Source of the DNA: Opitutus terrae PB90-1
GTDB lineage: Bacteria; Verrucomicrobiota; Verrucomicrobiia; Opitutales; Opitutaceae
Assembly: GCF_000019965.1 (NCBI RefSeq)
Contig: NC_010571.1
Coordinates: forward strand, 1,860,001-1,924,000
DNA length: 64,000 nt
Direction of reading: 5' to 3'
The position numbers and the translations under genes were made by a program. The number at the start of each line of letters is the position of its first letter. The first letter of the stretch is position 1. The notes under the pieces were generated by a model, which ran no database searches, was not told the DNA's origin, and saw nothing but the letters and a program-made list of their open reading frames with translations. This document shows, one piece after another, positions 48,802 through 59,757 of this stretch.

Positions 48802-49776
48802 TCAGCGAGTGAGAAACAGCCCGATAATGCCGGCGACGGCCAACACGGCGCCCGCATAATAGAGCGCGCGAGGCCGGCTATGCTCGAACCACATCGCGAG
48901 CGGAATCGTCGCGAGCGGCGCGGTAGCGACGATCGATTGAACGATGCCGGCCGGCGTGGTGCTGAGCGCCCATTGGAAGCAGGTGACGCCGAGCACGGGT
49001 CCGCAGAGGGCGTTGGCGAAGACCCACGGCCAGGCGCGAGGCTGCGAATGTAGGGCGGGGTCTTCAGGCCCCGCCGAGATTTCGCCAGTGCCGGCCGGCG
49101 AGAGGGCGGCGGGATCAGGAGATCCCGCCCTGCGACTGCCGGCGCGATTGCGGCACTGAATGGAATACCCGATCGCAACGGCCACGACCGCTACGCCCAG
49201 CCCGGCGAGCGCGCGTTGATACGCGCTCGTCGGCGGATCGATGAATTCATGCGCCCGCGCGATGGTTTGAAACGCACGCCGACTCAGCACCGCGCCCAGG
49301 CCTTGGCCGGCTGCAGAGAGGAAGGCCCACGCGGCGCCGGCACGCAGCGCCGCGGGCGGCACTCCCGGCAGCCCGCGCGGCATCAGCCCCAGAGCAACGC
49401 CGAGCAGCGTGAGCGCGACGAACGTGAGTTCCACCGGCGCCAACTGCGTGCCGAGCCAGAGACGCTCGCCTGCGGCGGCGACGAGCGCCGAGCCGCATTG
49501 CACGATCAGCATCGCGAGTGGCGAGCCGAGCCGCGGCAACGCCTGAAACATCGCGACGCCGCCAATTCCGAATCCGACGAGTCCGCTGACGAAGAACCAG
49601 CCGAAGCCGGCGCCACCGATTCCCTGTCCGGCGACGTGCGCCCATGTGCCGAGAATGATCACGGCGACCGCGAGCCGCGCGAGATTAGCCTGGTTGCTCC
49701 CTAGCATCTTCGCGGAGCGATTCGCGAAGAGCGCGTTGCAGGCGAAGAGCAGGGTGGTGCCGAGTGCGCCGATCAT
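48802..49776 (-). CDS. EamA/DMT-superfamily transporter with repeat-derived insert
   Basis: A 324-residue, ten-TM protein in two EamA halves. The first half includes LGTTLLFACNALFANRSAKML, GFGIGGVAMFQALPRLGSPLAMLIVQ and LTFVALTLLGVALGLM; the second ends with IPLAMWFEHSRPRALYYAGAVLAVAG. Between TM6 and TM7 about 35 extra residues (RRAGSPDPAALSPAGTGE onward) are the in-frame translation of a double-hairpin element at 49050-49136. Metabolite or drug export is likely; substrate unknown. Confidence 0.85.
   Translation of the reverse strand: MIGALGTTLLFACNALFANRSAKMLGSNQANLARLAVAVIILGTWAHVAGQGIGGAGFGWFFVSGLVGFGIGGVAMFQALPRLGSPLAMLIVQCGSALVAAAGERLWLGTQLAPVELTFVALTLLGVALGLMPRGLPGVPPAALRAGAAWAFLSAAGQGLGAVLSRRAFQTIARAHEFIDPPTSAYQRALAGLGVAVVAVAIGYSIQCRNRAGSRRAGSPDPAALSPAGTGEISAGPEDPALHSQPRAWPWVFANALCGPVLGVTCFQWALSTTPAGIVQSIVATAPLATIPLAMWFEHSRPRALYYAGAVLAVAGIIGLFLTR
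49050..49136. repeat. Double-hairpin element inserted in the EamA gene
   Basis: 87 bp. The left edge is GTAGGGCGGGG. Hairpin 1 is GGCGGGG with CCCCGCC, hairpin 2 is GGCGGGATC with GATCCCGCC, and the right edge is GCCCTGC. The length is exactly 29 codons with no stop in the frame used. Confidence 0.85.
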
Positions 49777-49794
49777 AGGATGAGTCGGAGCATA

Positions 49795-49863
49795 GGCCCG
49801 CGAATCACGCCAACAAACGCGAATAGCTCGAACCTGTCCGCGTCAATTCGCGTGATTGGCGGG
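49795..49863. repeat. Inverted GGCCCGCGAATCACGC repeat pair
   Basis: The left arm is GGCCCGCGAATCACGCC and the right arm contains GCGTGATTGGCGGG, with internal CGCGAAT/ATTCGCG copies. It shares its word with 33789-33912. It sits between the EamA start and the end of the receptor gene. Confidence 0.75.
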
Positions 49864-49891
49864 TGGGTCGGAAGGAATGGAACGCGAACGC

Positions 49892-52030
49892 TCATCGACT
49901 CCATTCGAGCCCGACGTTGAAGGCCCGTCCGGGCCCCGGGAGGAAGACCGCGGTCGCGGCGGGATTGCGCGCGATATCGAGCACGCCTGCGGTGCTCGCG
50001 ACGTGCGACCGATCGAACACGTTTCTCACCTCGACGAAAAGGGTCCATGCGGCCCGCGCGGAACCGCGGACCGGCTTCGAGGCAGTGTCACCTATCAACT
50101 GAGATTCACCTGCTCGCGCGGGGCGAGGTGCCGCGCGCCAGCCGAGCCGGATGTGCGTGAGCGCGTGGCCGCCGTAGTGCATCCGGTTCGCGTGGTCGAC
50201 CGGCGTGGCACCGGCGATCCAATCGATGGTCGAGCCGGCGAAGAACCCGCGCGGATGTTCGTAGAGCAGCCGGGCGGAGCCGAGATGCGGCGGTGCGCCG
50301 GCGAGTCGGTTGCGGCCGAACACCGGATCATCGGTGAAGCGAAACCGGCTCCACGTCGCGGTGGTGGTCAAGCGCAGTCGGTGCGATCCATCGAGCAGCT
50401 GCCAGTGAAACGCCGTCTCCAGCCCGGCGTGCCGTGTCGGGCTCGCGTTCACCGCGCCGCGCGGCAGCCCCTGCGCGTCGGCGAGCCGGAGGATCTCGTC
50501 GTCCCACCGAGCGGAATAGCCGCTGATATCCCAGCCGAACCGTCCGTGGGCGCCCCGGGCGCCCAGTTCTATCGTGGTGGTGCACTGGTCGAGGAGCGGC
50601 TGACTCCGCTGCGTGAGATTCGGATACGTGCCGGCGACGATCAGCAAATCATCGAAGGTAGGAGGCTCGACGGCCCGGGAGATGGCGGTGAAGAAAGTGA
50701 GCCGGGGTCGTGGCGTCCAGAGGAGTTCGGCGCGTGGCTGCCACACGGAACGGCGGAGAGATCGAGTCGTGGTGGCGGCGGTCGGCCCGGTGAAGCGATC
50801 GCTGATCTCGCGACGGTGGGTCAGTCCGTTCAGCCCCACCGTTGCGATGAAAAGCGGGTCAAAGCGCAGCATCGCTTCCAGATCGACCGCGGCGGTGGTG
50901 GCAGAAAATTGGTTGGCGCCGAACTGCGGACCGGTCACGCCGGAGTCGTTGCGGAACCGCCGCAGCTCGCGCCAGCCGCGGGTGAGCATCGTGCCGAGCC
51001 GGATCTGATGCGTGCCGTTCTTCGTGACAAGTCGCCGGGTCAAGGCGCTGCGGAAAGTCACGTCGTCGCTCTGCGAGTCGGCGATGCCGTTGGCGCGGAG
51101 CTGGCGAAACCAGTCATTCGTGCGCAGCCACGAAAGTCCCGCATCGAATTGGATCAGGTCGCGATGAACGGTGGTCTGCGCGACCAGCTGGGTGGCGTCG
51201 GATTCGCGGCGGGGCTGGTCGCGCTGAACGTCGGCCGCCACGCTGCGCGGAGCTGCTGTGGCGGCGGCGAGGGTCAATGGGCCGGGAACGTCGTAGCGGG
51301 CACGAACGTGATAAACGGAAAATGTCGGGGCGAGACGCGACGAGAGCGTTGCGTTTCCGTTCGGGACGACTTTCGCGAGGAAAGCGGCGCGTTGCTGCGT
51401 GCTGTGTTCGCGGTAACCGTCGAGTGCCGCGAACGAGCCGCGGGCCAGGAGCGAAGCTCGCCCCCGGGGGAGATCGCTGGCGAAGGTGGCGCGCACACCG
51501 CCAAACGAGCCCGCTTCGACTGTCACCTGAGCTGCAAGCGCGTCGGTCCCGGCAGTCGGGCGCGGCAGGGGCGCGACACGCAGATTGAAAGCGCCGCCGA
51601 GCGCGGCTGGGGCAAGCCGCGCGGCGGCTTCGCCGCGGAAAACCTCGACGTGATCGACGAGCTGCGGATCGATCAGCGCGGCGTTGAACGAGCCGTCGGC
51701 GAGCGTGAGCGGAAACCCATCGAGCAGAAACTGCACGCCGCGACTGGAGGGCGCGCTCTGCAAACCAGAGCCGCGAATCGAGAGTCGCGGTGGTTCGAAG
51801 CCGCCAAAGCTGTCCTGGATCAGAACGCCCGGTGCGAGGCCGAGCGCGTCCTTGAGCGTGACGATCGCACGACCGGAACGCAGGCCACGATCGACCGCGT
51901 AGGGCCGAAGCGTGACATCGTCGGCGGCGAGCGGAGCGGCGGAGATTTCGAGCGGAGGGAGTTCGGTAGGAGGATCGGCAGGGGCGGCGCTGGCGAGGAT
52001 TGCAGTAGTCGCAACGGTGAGCGACGACAC
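49892..52030 (-). CDS. TonB-dependent outer-membrane receptor
   Basis: A 712-residue receptor if it starts at the GTG of 52028-52030 (SSLTVATTAILASAAPA, weak signal). The plug domain has IVTLKDALGLAPGVLIQD, LSIRGSGLQSAPSSRGVQF and VDHVEVFRGEAAARLAP. A 22-strand barrel follows, with many aromatic-ended strands and a C-terminal FNVGLEWSR. It imports siderophores, cobalamin or glycans using TonB energy. An ATG at 52207, 8 bp past the hydA stop and preceded by GAAAGG, would add 59 residues encoded by repeat DNA and cannot be excluded. Confidence 0.85.
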   Translation of the reverse strand: MSSLTVATTAILASAAPADPPTELPPLEISAAPLAADDVTLRPYAVDRGLRSGRAIVTLKDALGLAPGVLIQDSFGGFEPPRLSIRGSGLQSAPSSRGVQFLLDGFPLTLADGSFNAALIDPQLVDHVEVFRGEAAARLAPAALGGAFNLRVAPLPRPTAGTDALAAQVTVEAGSFGGVRATFASDLPRGRASLLARGSFAALDGYREHSTQQRAAFLAKVVPNGNATLSSRLAPTFSVYHVRARYDVPGPLTLAAATAAPRSVAADVQRDQPRRESDATQLVAQTTVHRDLIQFDAGLSWLRTNDWFRQLRANGIADSQSDDVTFRSALTRRLVTKNGTHQIRLGTMLTRGWRELRRFRNDSGVTGPQFGANQFSATTAAVDLEAMLRFDPLFIATVGLNGLTHRREISDRFTGPTAATTTRSLRRSVWQPRAELLWTPRPRLTFFTAISRAVEPPTFDDLLIVAGTYPNLTQRSQPLLDQCTTTIELGARGAHGRFGWDISGYSARWDDEILRLADAQGLPRGAVNASPTRHAGLETAFHWQLLDGSHRLRLTTTATWSRFRFTDDPVFGRNRLAGAPPHLGSARLLYEHPRGFFAGSTIDWIAGATPVDHANRMHYGGHALTHIRLGWRAAPRPARAGESQLIGDTASKPVRGSARAAWTLFVEVRNVFDRSHVASTAGVLDIARNPAATAVFLPGPGRAFNVGLEWSR

Positions 52031-52035
52031 GATGG

Positions 52036-52167
52036 GCGCAGCAAGCTGCGCCCCTACAGCAATACCGCAGCGGACGGCTCGGAGAGCCGCCCCTACCAGC
52101 ACAGCGACGCGGCCCGCGCGGCGAAGCCGTGCGGCTACGGAGTCATGGGCGAGGCGCCCGGGCCACG
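52036..52167. repeat. Cluster of four short palindromes upstream of the receptor gene
   Basis: In order: GGGCGCAGC/GCTGCGCCC followed by CTAC (52036); GACGGCTC/GAGCCGCC with CTAC (52072); a GCGGCCCGCGCGGC-type hairpin running into GGCTAC (about 52110); and CATGGGC-GAGGC-GCCCGGG with CCAC (52143). They are end-to-end members of several hairpin families. They either form the leader of the receptor gene or encode its N-terminal extension. Confidence 0.75.
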
Positions 52168-52215
52168 AACTGCACGCGGGAGCTTGGGAGTGTGCTCGCG
52201 CGTGCATGGGGCCTT

Positions 52216-53961
52216 TCACCGCTTGTAGAGCGGTCGGGCGGTGTAGCGCGTGTGGAGCAGCTCGTGCGCCTTGCCGCTCAGCGGCTTGCCGAGGAAGTCG
52301 CGGTAAACCTGAACAACCTCCGGATTCTCGTGCGAGTAACGCACCGTGCGATCGCGGTCGTCCTGATAGAGTCCCGCGATGCGCTTCATCCGGCGTTCGT
52401 TGTCGACACCGTAGGGCTGACCGCCGCCGCCGATACAACCGCCGGGGCAGGCCATGACCTCGATGAAGTGGTAGGGCGTTTCCTTGCCGGCCTTGCGGGC
52501 CTCGCGGACGCGTTCGAGCACCTGCTCGACGTTGGCGAGTCCGTGGGCGACAGCCACGCGGACCTTCGCGCCGTTGATGTCGATCTCGCCCTCTTTCACG
52601 CCGGCGAGCCCGCGGACGGCAGTGAGCTCGACGTTCTTCAGCTTTTTGCCCGTCGCGTAATGGTAAGCGGTGCGCACGGCGGCTTCCATCACGCCGCCGG
52701 TCGCGCCGAAGATCGTGCCGGCGCCGGAATAGCTGCCGAGGATCGAGTCCGGCTCGGCGTCGGGCAACGCGAGGAACTCGATGCCCGACTGCTTCAGCAT
52801 CCGCGCCAGCTCGCGGGTGGTGAGCACCACGTCGACGTCGGCGAAGCCCGAGGCGTGCATCTCCTCGGTGCGGGACAGCTCATACTTCTTCGCGGTGCAC
52901 GGCATGATCGAAACCATGAACAGCTTCGACGGATCCACGCCGGCCTTTTGGGCGTAGTAGGTCTTGGCCAGCACGCCGAGCATCTGCTGCGGCGACTTGG
53001 CCGTGGAGAAGTTGTCGATGAAATCGTAGTGCCGCTTCTCCATGTGGTCGGTCCACGACGGGCAGCACGACGTGATCAACGGCAGTGGCCCGCGCTTGTG
53101 CGCGAACCGCTCGACGAATTCGCTGGCCTCCTCAACGATCGTGACGTCGGCGGCGAAGTTCGTGTCGAACACCGCCTTGAACCCGAGCCGACGCAGCGCG
53201 CTGTAGAGTTTCTTCGTGAGGTTCGTGCCCGGCGGCAGCCCGAACGCCTCGCCCACGGTGACGCGGACGGACGGCGCGATCTGGACGACACAGATCTTGT
53301 CCTCGTCGCGGAGCGCGGACCAGACGGTGGCGGTCTCGTCCTTTTCGACGATCGCGCCCGTGGGGCAGTGCGCGGAGCACTGGCCGCACTTCACGCAGGG
53401 CGACTCAGCGAGCGTGATGTCGCCGGCGGGGGCCATGCGGGTGTTGATGCCGCGGTCGAGGAAGGAGAGCGCCCAGACGTTCTGCATCTCCTGGCAGACC
53501 TGGATGCAGCGACCGCATTTGATGCACTTGGTGAAGTCGAGGACGATGCAGTTGGTGGAGCGATCGGGCGGCACGTCCTTCACGTAGCGTTTGATCGTCT
53601 CCATCGAGATGTTGAAATCCGCCGCGAGCGTCTGCAGCTCGCATTCACCATTGCGGCCGCAGGTCAGGCAGGCCTGCGGGTGATTCGACAGGATCAGCTC
53701 GAGCGTGGCGCGGCGCACGTCGACGATGTCGCTGTCGTGCGTCGTGATTTCCATGCCTTCCTCAAGCGGCGTGCAGCACGCGCGGATCAGTTTGTTGCCG
53801 CCCTTGTTCCGCACGATGCAGATGCCGCAGGCGGCGGTGGGCAGCAGATCGCGATGCTTGCAGAGCGTCGGGATCTTGACGTGAACCTGGCGGGCGGCGT
53901 CGAGAATGGACGTGCCTTCGGGCACCTCGACGTCGAGCTGGTTGATGCGCGCTTTGATCAT
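52216..53961 (-). CDS. hydA: [FeFe]-hydrogenase catalytic subunit HydA
   Basis: A 581-residue protein that reversibly reduces protons to H2. Cofactor ligands are visible: N-terminal [2Fe-2S] (C34, C45, C48, C62), a His-Cys3 [4Fe-4S] (H94, C98, C101, C107) and two [4Fe-4S] motifs (C146/149/152/156 and C189/192/195/199). The H-cluster motifs are TSCCPSW (C299, C300), IMPCTAKKYE (C355) and EVMACPGGCIGGGGQP (C505, C509). C299 is the proton-transfer cysteine. It has no C-terminal [2Fe-2S] extension. It overlaps hydB by 4 bp. HydEFG maturases are not in the window. Confidence 0.95.
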   Translation of the reverse strand: MIKARINQLDVEVPEGTSILDAARQVHVKIPTLCKHRDLLPTAACGICIVRNKGGNKLIRACCTPLEEGMEITTHDSDIVDVRRATLELILSNHPQACLTCGRNGECELQTLAADFNISMETIKRYVKDVPPDRSTNCIVLDFTKCIKCGRCIQVCQEMQNVWALSFLDRGINTRMAPAGDITLAESPCVKCGQCSAHCPTGAIVEKDETATVWSALRDEDKICVVQIAPSVRVTVGEAFGLPPGTNLTKKLYSALRRLGFKAVFDTNFAADVTIVEEASEFVERFAHKRGPLPLITSCCPSWTDHMEKRHYDFIDNFSTAKSPQQMLGVLAKTYYAQKAGVDPSKLFMVSIMPCTAKKYELSRTEEMHASGFADVDVVLTTRELARMLKQSGIEFLALPDAEPDSILGSYSGAGTIFGATGGVMEAAVRTAYHYATGKKLKNVELTAVRGLAGVKEGEIDINGAKVRVAVAHGLANVEQVLERVREARKAGKETPYHFIEVMACPGGCIGGGGQPYGVDNERRMKRIAGLYQDDRDRTVRYSHENPEVVQVYRDFLGKPLSGKAHELLHTRYTARPLYKR

Positions 53962-55964
53962 GGCAGCGGGGCGGCGGCGGGTTGCGAGGGAACCGCGAGC
54001 GCGGGCGTGGCCGCGGCGCTGGCGGGAGCCGGGGCGCGGCTCATTTTGCGGGCGTAACTGGGTCCGCCTTCGATGTAGGCTTTGTATTCCTCCTCGAAGT
54101 AGCGGAGCGTGGACAGCACCGGGTTCGGCGCGGTCTGGCCGAGTCCGCAGAGCGAGGCCTTTTGCATCGCGGTGCAGATCCGGCGGAGCGTGACCAGATC
54201 CTCGGCGGAGCCGCGACCGCGGGAGATCCGGTCGAGGATCTGCAGCATCTGGTAACCGCCGATTCGGCACGGTGCGCACTTGCCGCACGATTCGTCGACG
54301 CAGAAGCGGAGATAGAACCGCGCGACATCGACCATCGAGTCGTTCTTGTCCATCACCAGCATGCCGCCGGAACCCATGATCGAGCCGAGCTGCTGAAGCG
54401 TCTCGTAGCTCACCGGCGTATCGAGGTGCTTTTCGGGAATGACGCCGCCGGACGGGCCGCCGGTCTGGACGGCCTTGATTTCCTTGTCGTCGAGCACGCC
54501 GCCGCAGATCTCGTAGACGATCTGGCGAAGCGTCGTGCCCATCGGCACCTCGACGAGCTGGGCATTCATCACCTTGCCGGTGACGGCGAAGACCTTTGTG
54601 CCTTTCGATTTCTCGGTGCCGTAGCCGGCATACCAGGCGCCGCCGCGCAGCAGGATGGCCGGGATGTTGGCGAGCGTTTCGACGTTGTTGATCGCCGTGG
54701 GCCGACCCCAGAGTCCGCGCACCGAGGGATACGGCGGCCGGGGACTGGGACTGCCGCGGCGGCCCTCGATCGAGGCGATGAGCGCGGTTTCCTCGCCGCA
54801 GACGAACGCGCCGGCGCCGAGCCGGATCTTCGCGTTGAAGGAGAAACCGCTGCCGAGAATGTTCTCGCCGAGCAATCCGGCTTCGCGGGCCTGGGCGATC
54901 GCGCGTTCCACGCGCTCGACGGCCTTGGGATATTCCGCGCGGATGTAGAAGTAGCCGCGGCTCGCGCCCATCGCGAAGCCGGCGAGGATCATGCCCTCGA
55001 GCACCGAGTGCGGATCGCTCTCGAGCACGCTGCGATCCATGAACGCGCCCGGGTCACCCTCGTCGCCATTGCAGATGACGTAACGCTGCTCCGCAGGCTG
55101 TGCACGCGTGAGCTGCCACTTCATCCACGTGGGGAAGCCGGCGCCGCCGCGACCCCGAAGCCCGCTGGCCTTGAGCTCGCCAATCACTTTTTCAGGCGTG
55201 AGCTCGAACAGTGCCTTGCGCAGCGCTTGATAGCCTTGGGCGTGACGCAGGTAGTCCTCAACGCTGTCGGGATCGACTTCGCCGCAGTTGCGCAGAACGA
55301 TTCGCGCCTGCCGTTCGGGCGTCTTCCAGAGGAGATCGTCGACGACTTTGCCGTCCTTGACGGACTCCTGAACGATCCGCGCGATGTCCGGCGCGAGGAC
55401 GTTGGTGTAGGTGACGGCGCAGGGCAGGAGCTGGACGGCAACGCCCTCGTTGTAGATACCGAGATCCAAGGCGCGGACGACCTGCACGCGGTCGGCGAGA
55501 CCGTGGCGCTTCAGTTCACTCACGAGCGAGAACTGGAAGTATTCGGTCTTCGTGGTGGCCGACGGGCCCGTGTCGCGCACGAGGATGTGCGTGACCGGCG
55601 CGGTGATCGCGGTGCCGCGACGGCGGGTGGCGATCACGTGGTCCTCGATCAGCCGGTGGGCCATGACGTGGTCGCGAATGACCTGGCCGGCGAGATCCGG
55701 CGTGGCGCGGCCGTAGAGGATGCGCGGCAAGGTGGGCGTGTTGACCTCAATGACCGGATCCGCGAACGAAAACCCCACGGAGCCGACGCGTCGCACCGGG
55801 ATCGTGAGGCTGTTCTCGTCGCGATACCGGACCAGTTCGGTGAGCGTGCGTTCGGCGTCGGCGGCGATGCCGCCGGTGTCCAGCTGCACACGAATCCATT
55901 CGGCAGCGGCCGGCGCGGGCGTGGTCGCGAGGTGTTCCAGATCGGCGCGAGTAAGCGGATTCAT
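53958..55964 (-). CDS. hydB: NADH-binding hydrogenase subunit HydB (NuoF-like), atypical
   Basis: A 668-residue flavoprotein. The core has the FMN/NADH site GLRGRGGAGFPTWMKW and NGDEGDPGAFMDRS, GAGAFVCGEETALIASIEG, and the [4Fe-4S] motif ESCGKCAPCRIGG with SLCGLGQ. The first about 210 residues look like two thioredoxin-fold ferredoxin modules, yet contain no cysteine before C182. The C-terminus is an Ala/Pro tail rather than the two-cluster ferredoxin domain of bifurcating HydB. Electrons would therefore pass from FMN to the NuoF cluster and HydC/HydA only. The start overlaps hydC by 4 bp. Confidence 0.93.
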   Translation of the reverse strand: MNPLTRADLEHLATTPAPAAAEWIRVQLDTGGIAADAERTLTELVRYRDENSLTIPVRRVGSVGFSFADPVIEVNTPTLPRILYGRATPDLAGQVIRDHVMAHRLIEDHVIATRRRGTAITAPVTHILVRDTGPSATTKTEYFQFSLVSELKRHGLADRVQVVRALDLGIYNEGVAVQLLPCAVTYTNVLAPDIARIVQESVKDGKVVDDLLWKTPERQARIVLRNCGEVDPDSVEDYLRHAQGYQALRKALFELTPEKVIGELKASGLRGRGGAGFPTWMKWQLTRAQPAEQRYVICNGDEGDPGAFMDRSVLESDPHSVLEGMILAGFAMGASRGYFYIRAEYPKAVERVERAIAQAREAGLLGENILGSGFSFNAKIRLGAGAFVCGEETALIASIEGRRGSPSPRPPYPSVRGLWGRPTAINNVETLANIPAILLRGGAWYAGYGTEKSKGTKVFAVTGKVMNAQLVEVPMGTTLRQIVYEICGGVLDDKEIKAVQTGGPSGGVIPEKHLDTPVSYETLQQLGSIMGSGGMLVMDKNDSMVDVARFYLRFCVDESCGKCAPCRIGGYQMLQILDRISRGRGSAEDLVTLRRICTAMQKASLCGLGQTAPNPVLSTLRYFEEEYKAYIEGGPSYARKMSRAPAPASAAATPALAVPSQPAAAPLP

Positions 55965-56647
55965 GATGCGGCGGCGGGAGCGGGTTTGCGGACGGCGTTG
56001 ATGATGCCGGCGACGTCGGAGGTCTTGACGCGCCCGTGGGTCTTGCCGTCGACCACGATGGCGGGCGACATCCCGCAGCAGCCGATGCAGCGCACGGTAT
56101 CCAGATGGAACTGCCGGTCGGCGCTGGTCTGGCCCTCGGCGATGCCGAGCTGGTTGCGGCATTCGCCGAGGATGTCACCGGCGCCCTTGAGGTAGCACGC
56201 GGTGCCATTGCAGACGACGACGTTGTGTGCGCCGGGCGGCTGCAGCTTGAAGTAATGGTAGAAGGTGGTGACCTCGTAGATCCGCGCGAGCTTCACGCCG
56301 AGTTCGCGCGACAGCTCCATGGCGACCTCGCGCGGGATGTAGCCGTGCTGGTTCTGGATCGCATGGAGGATCATGATGAGATTGCCCTCCTCGTCGCGCC
56401 ACCGGGCGACGTGCTGCTGCACGTCGCGGCGGATGGTGGAGTCGAGCTTGCCTTGCACGCGGCGCAGGCGCTCGAGCCGGATTTCGATCAGCCGGGCGAC
56501 TTCCTCGGAAATCTCCGGCGGAATAAATCCATGCTTTTTCTCGGTTTCGTCGAGGAGTCCGAGCAACGCGGCCTCGTCAAATTCCGCCACCGGGCGGGAC
56601 TCGGGGGTTCCGCTAACCTCGCTCGAACGAGGGGGGGACGCATTCAT
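55961..56647 (-). CDS. hydC: Hydrogenase subunit HydC (NuoE-like, [2Fe-2S])
   Basis: A 228-residue protein. An N-terminal extension of about 75 residues comes first. The NuoE four-helix domain (ILHAIQNQHGYIPREVAMEL, YEVTTFYHYFKLQPPGAHNV) and thioredoxin-like [2Fe-2S] domain follow, with CNGTACYLKGAG and VRCIGCCGMSP giving all four cysteines. It is the first gene of the hydCBA operon, coupled to hydB by an ATGA overlap. It pairs with HydB in NADH-dependent hydrogenases. Confidence 0.95.
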   Translation of the reverse strand: MNASPPRSSEVSGTPESRPVAEFDEAALLGLLDETEKKHGFIPPEISEEVARLIEIRLERLRRVQGKLDSTIRRDVQQHVARWRDEEGNLIMILHAIQNQHGYIPREVAMELSRELGVKLARIYEVTTFYHYFKLQPPGAHNVVVCNGTACYLKGAGDILGECRNQLGIAEGQTSADRQFHLDTVRCIGCCGMSPAIVVDGKTHGRVKTSDVAGIINAVRKPAPAAAS

Positions 56648-56771
56648 GAGAACTTCCTGGTTGGGGCTCCGAACGGTTCTGCTGAAGAGCCAGATTCATG
56701 ATGCCGCGGAAGTTGCGCTCCGGCTCCGCATGAGTTGGTGGAGAACGCGCAGTTATTGCGGGAGATGCGGA

Positions 56772-56880
56772 AGAAGGAGCTGAGAGCTCAGAGTCCAGAG
56801 CTGAGAGCAGAGCGGAGGTTGAGGGATGAGAGTTGAGAGCCGGAGGCCCTGAGGGGGTCGAAGGGGTGAGGGTCGAGAGG
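56772..56880. repeat. GAGCTGAGAG-type low-complexity repeat in the 56648-57029 gap
   Basis: Purine-rich tandem words of the type GAGCTGAGAG, CAGAGTCCAGAG and GTTGAGAGCCGG. The same words occur at 28110-28150 (inside the nuclease relic), 61005-61035 and 61078-61115. The rest of the gap upstream of hydC shows GC-rich CGGGCGGGACGCCGG hairpin fragments near 57008 but no gene or convincing promoter. Confidence 0.65.
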
Positions 56881-57029
56881 TGAGAGTGCGACGGACGAAC
56901 CGCGACTCCGCTGCGTCGCAGTGAAAAGGAGCCGGCCGCGCCGGCAGGTTGAGAACATCAAGACGTGACGGAGCCGGGCGGGGACGCCGGGCTCCACCTC
57001 GGGCCCGGGCGGGACGCCGGCCACGCCAC

Positions 57030-57059
57030 AAAAAAGGCGGCCGCGAGAGCGGCCGCCTT
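57030..57059 (-). terminator. Intrinsic terminator of hppA
   Basis: On the minus strand: AAGGCGGCCGC, loop TCTC, GCGGCCGCC, then a run of six T. It begins 25 bp past the hppA stop and separates hppA from the hydCBA operon that continues in the same direction. Confidence 0.85.
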
Positions 57060-57084
57060 GAGAGGTATACGGTGGGGTGAAGTC

Positions 57085-59517
<2,433 letters not shown>

Positions 59518-59757
59518 AGAGGAGTTCTTGGGGTGGAAGAACTGGACCTGCGTGTGGAGTCGACGTTGTGACCGGCGGCGCAGCGGCTCGCGAGCCAAAA
59601 TTCGCGCCGCATCGGTGGAACAGTCTCCCTAATCCGGCGGCGGGCGGGGCTAATCTCCCGCCCGGCCGGTGCGCGCCAGCCACTGGCGTTCGGAGCGGAA
59701 GGACTTTGCGGTCCCGCCTTGCAGGAAGGAAACTCGTTCGCAGATTGCGCGTCCCGC

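Noticed and set aside
52129-56195. Long rightward frames opposite hydA and hydB
   Set aside because: No recognisable domains; the minus strand carries all hydrogenase ligand motifs.
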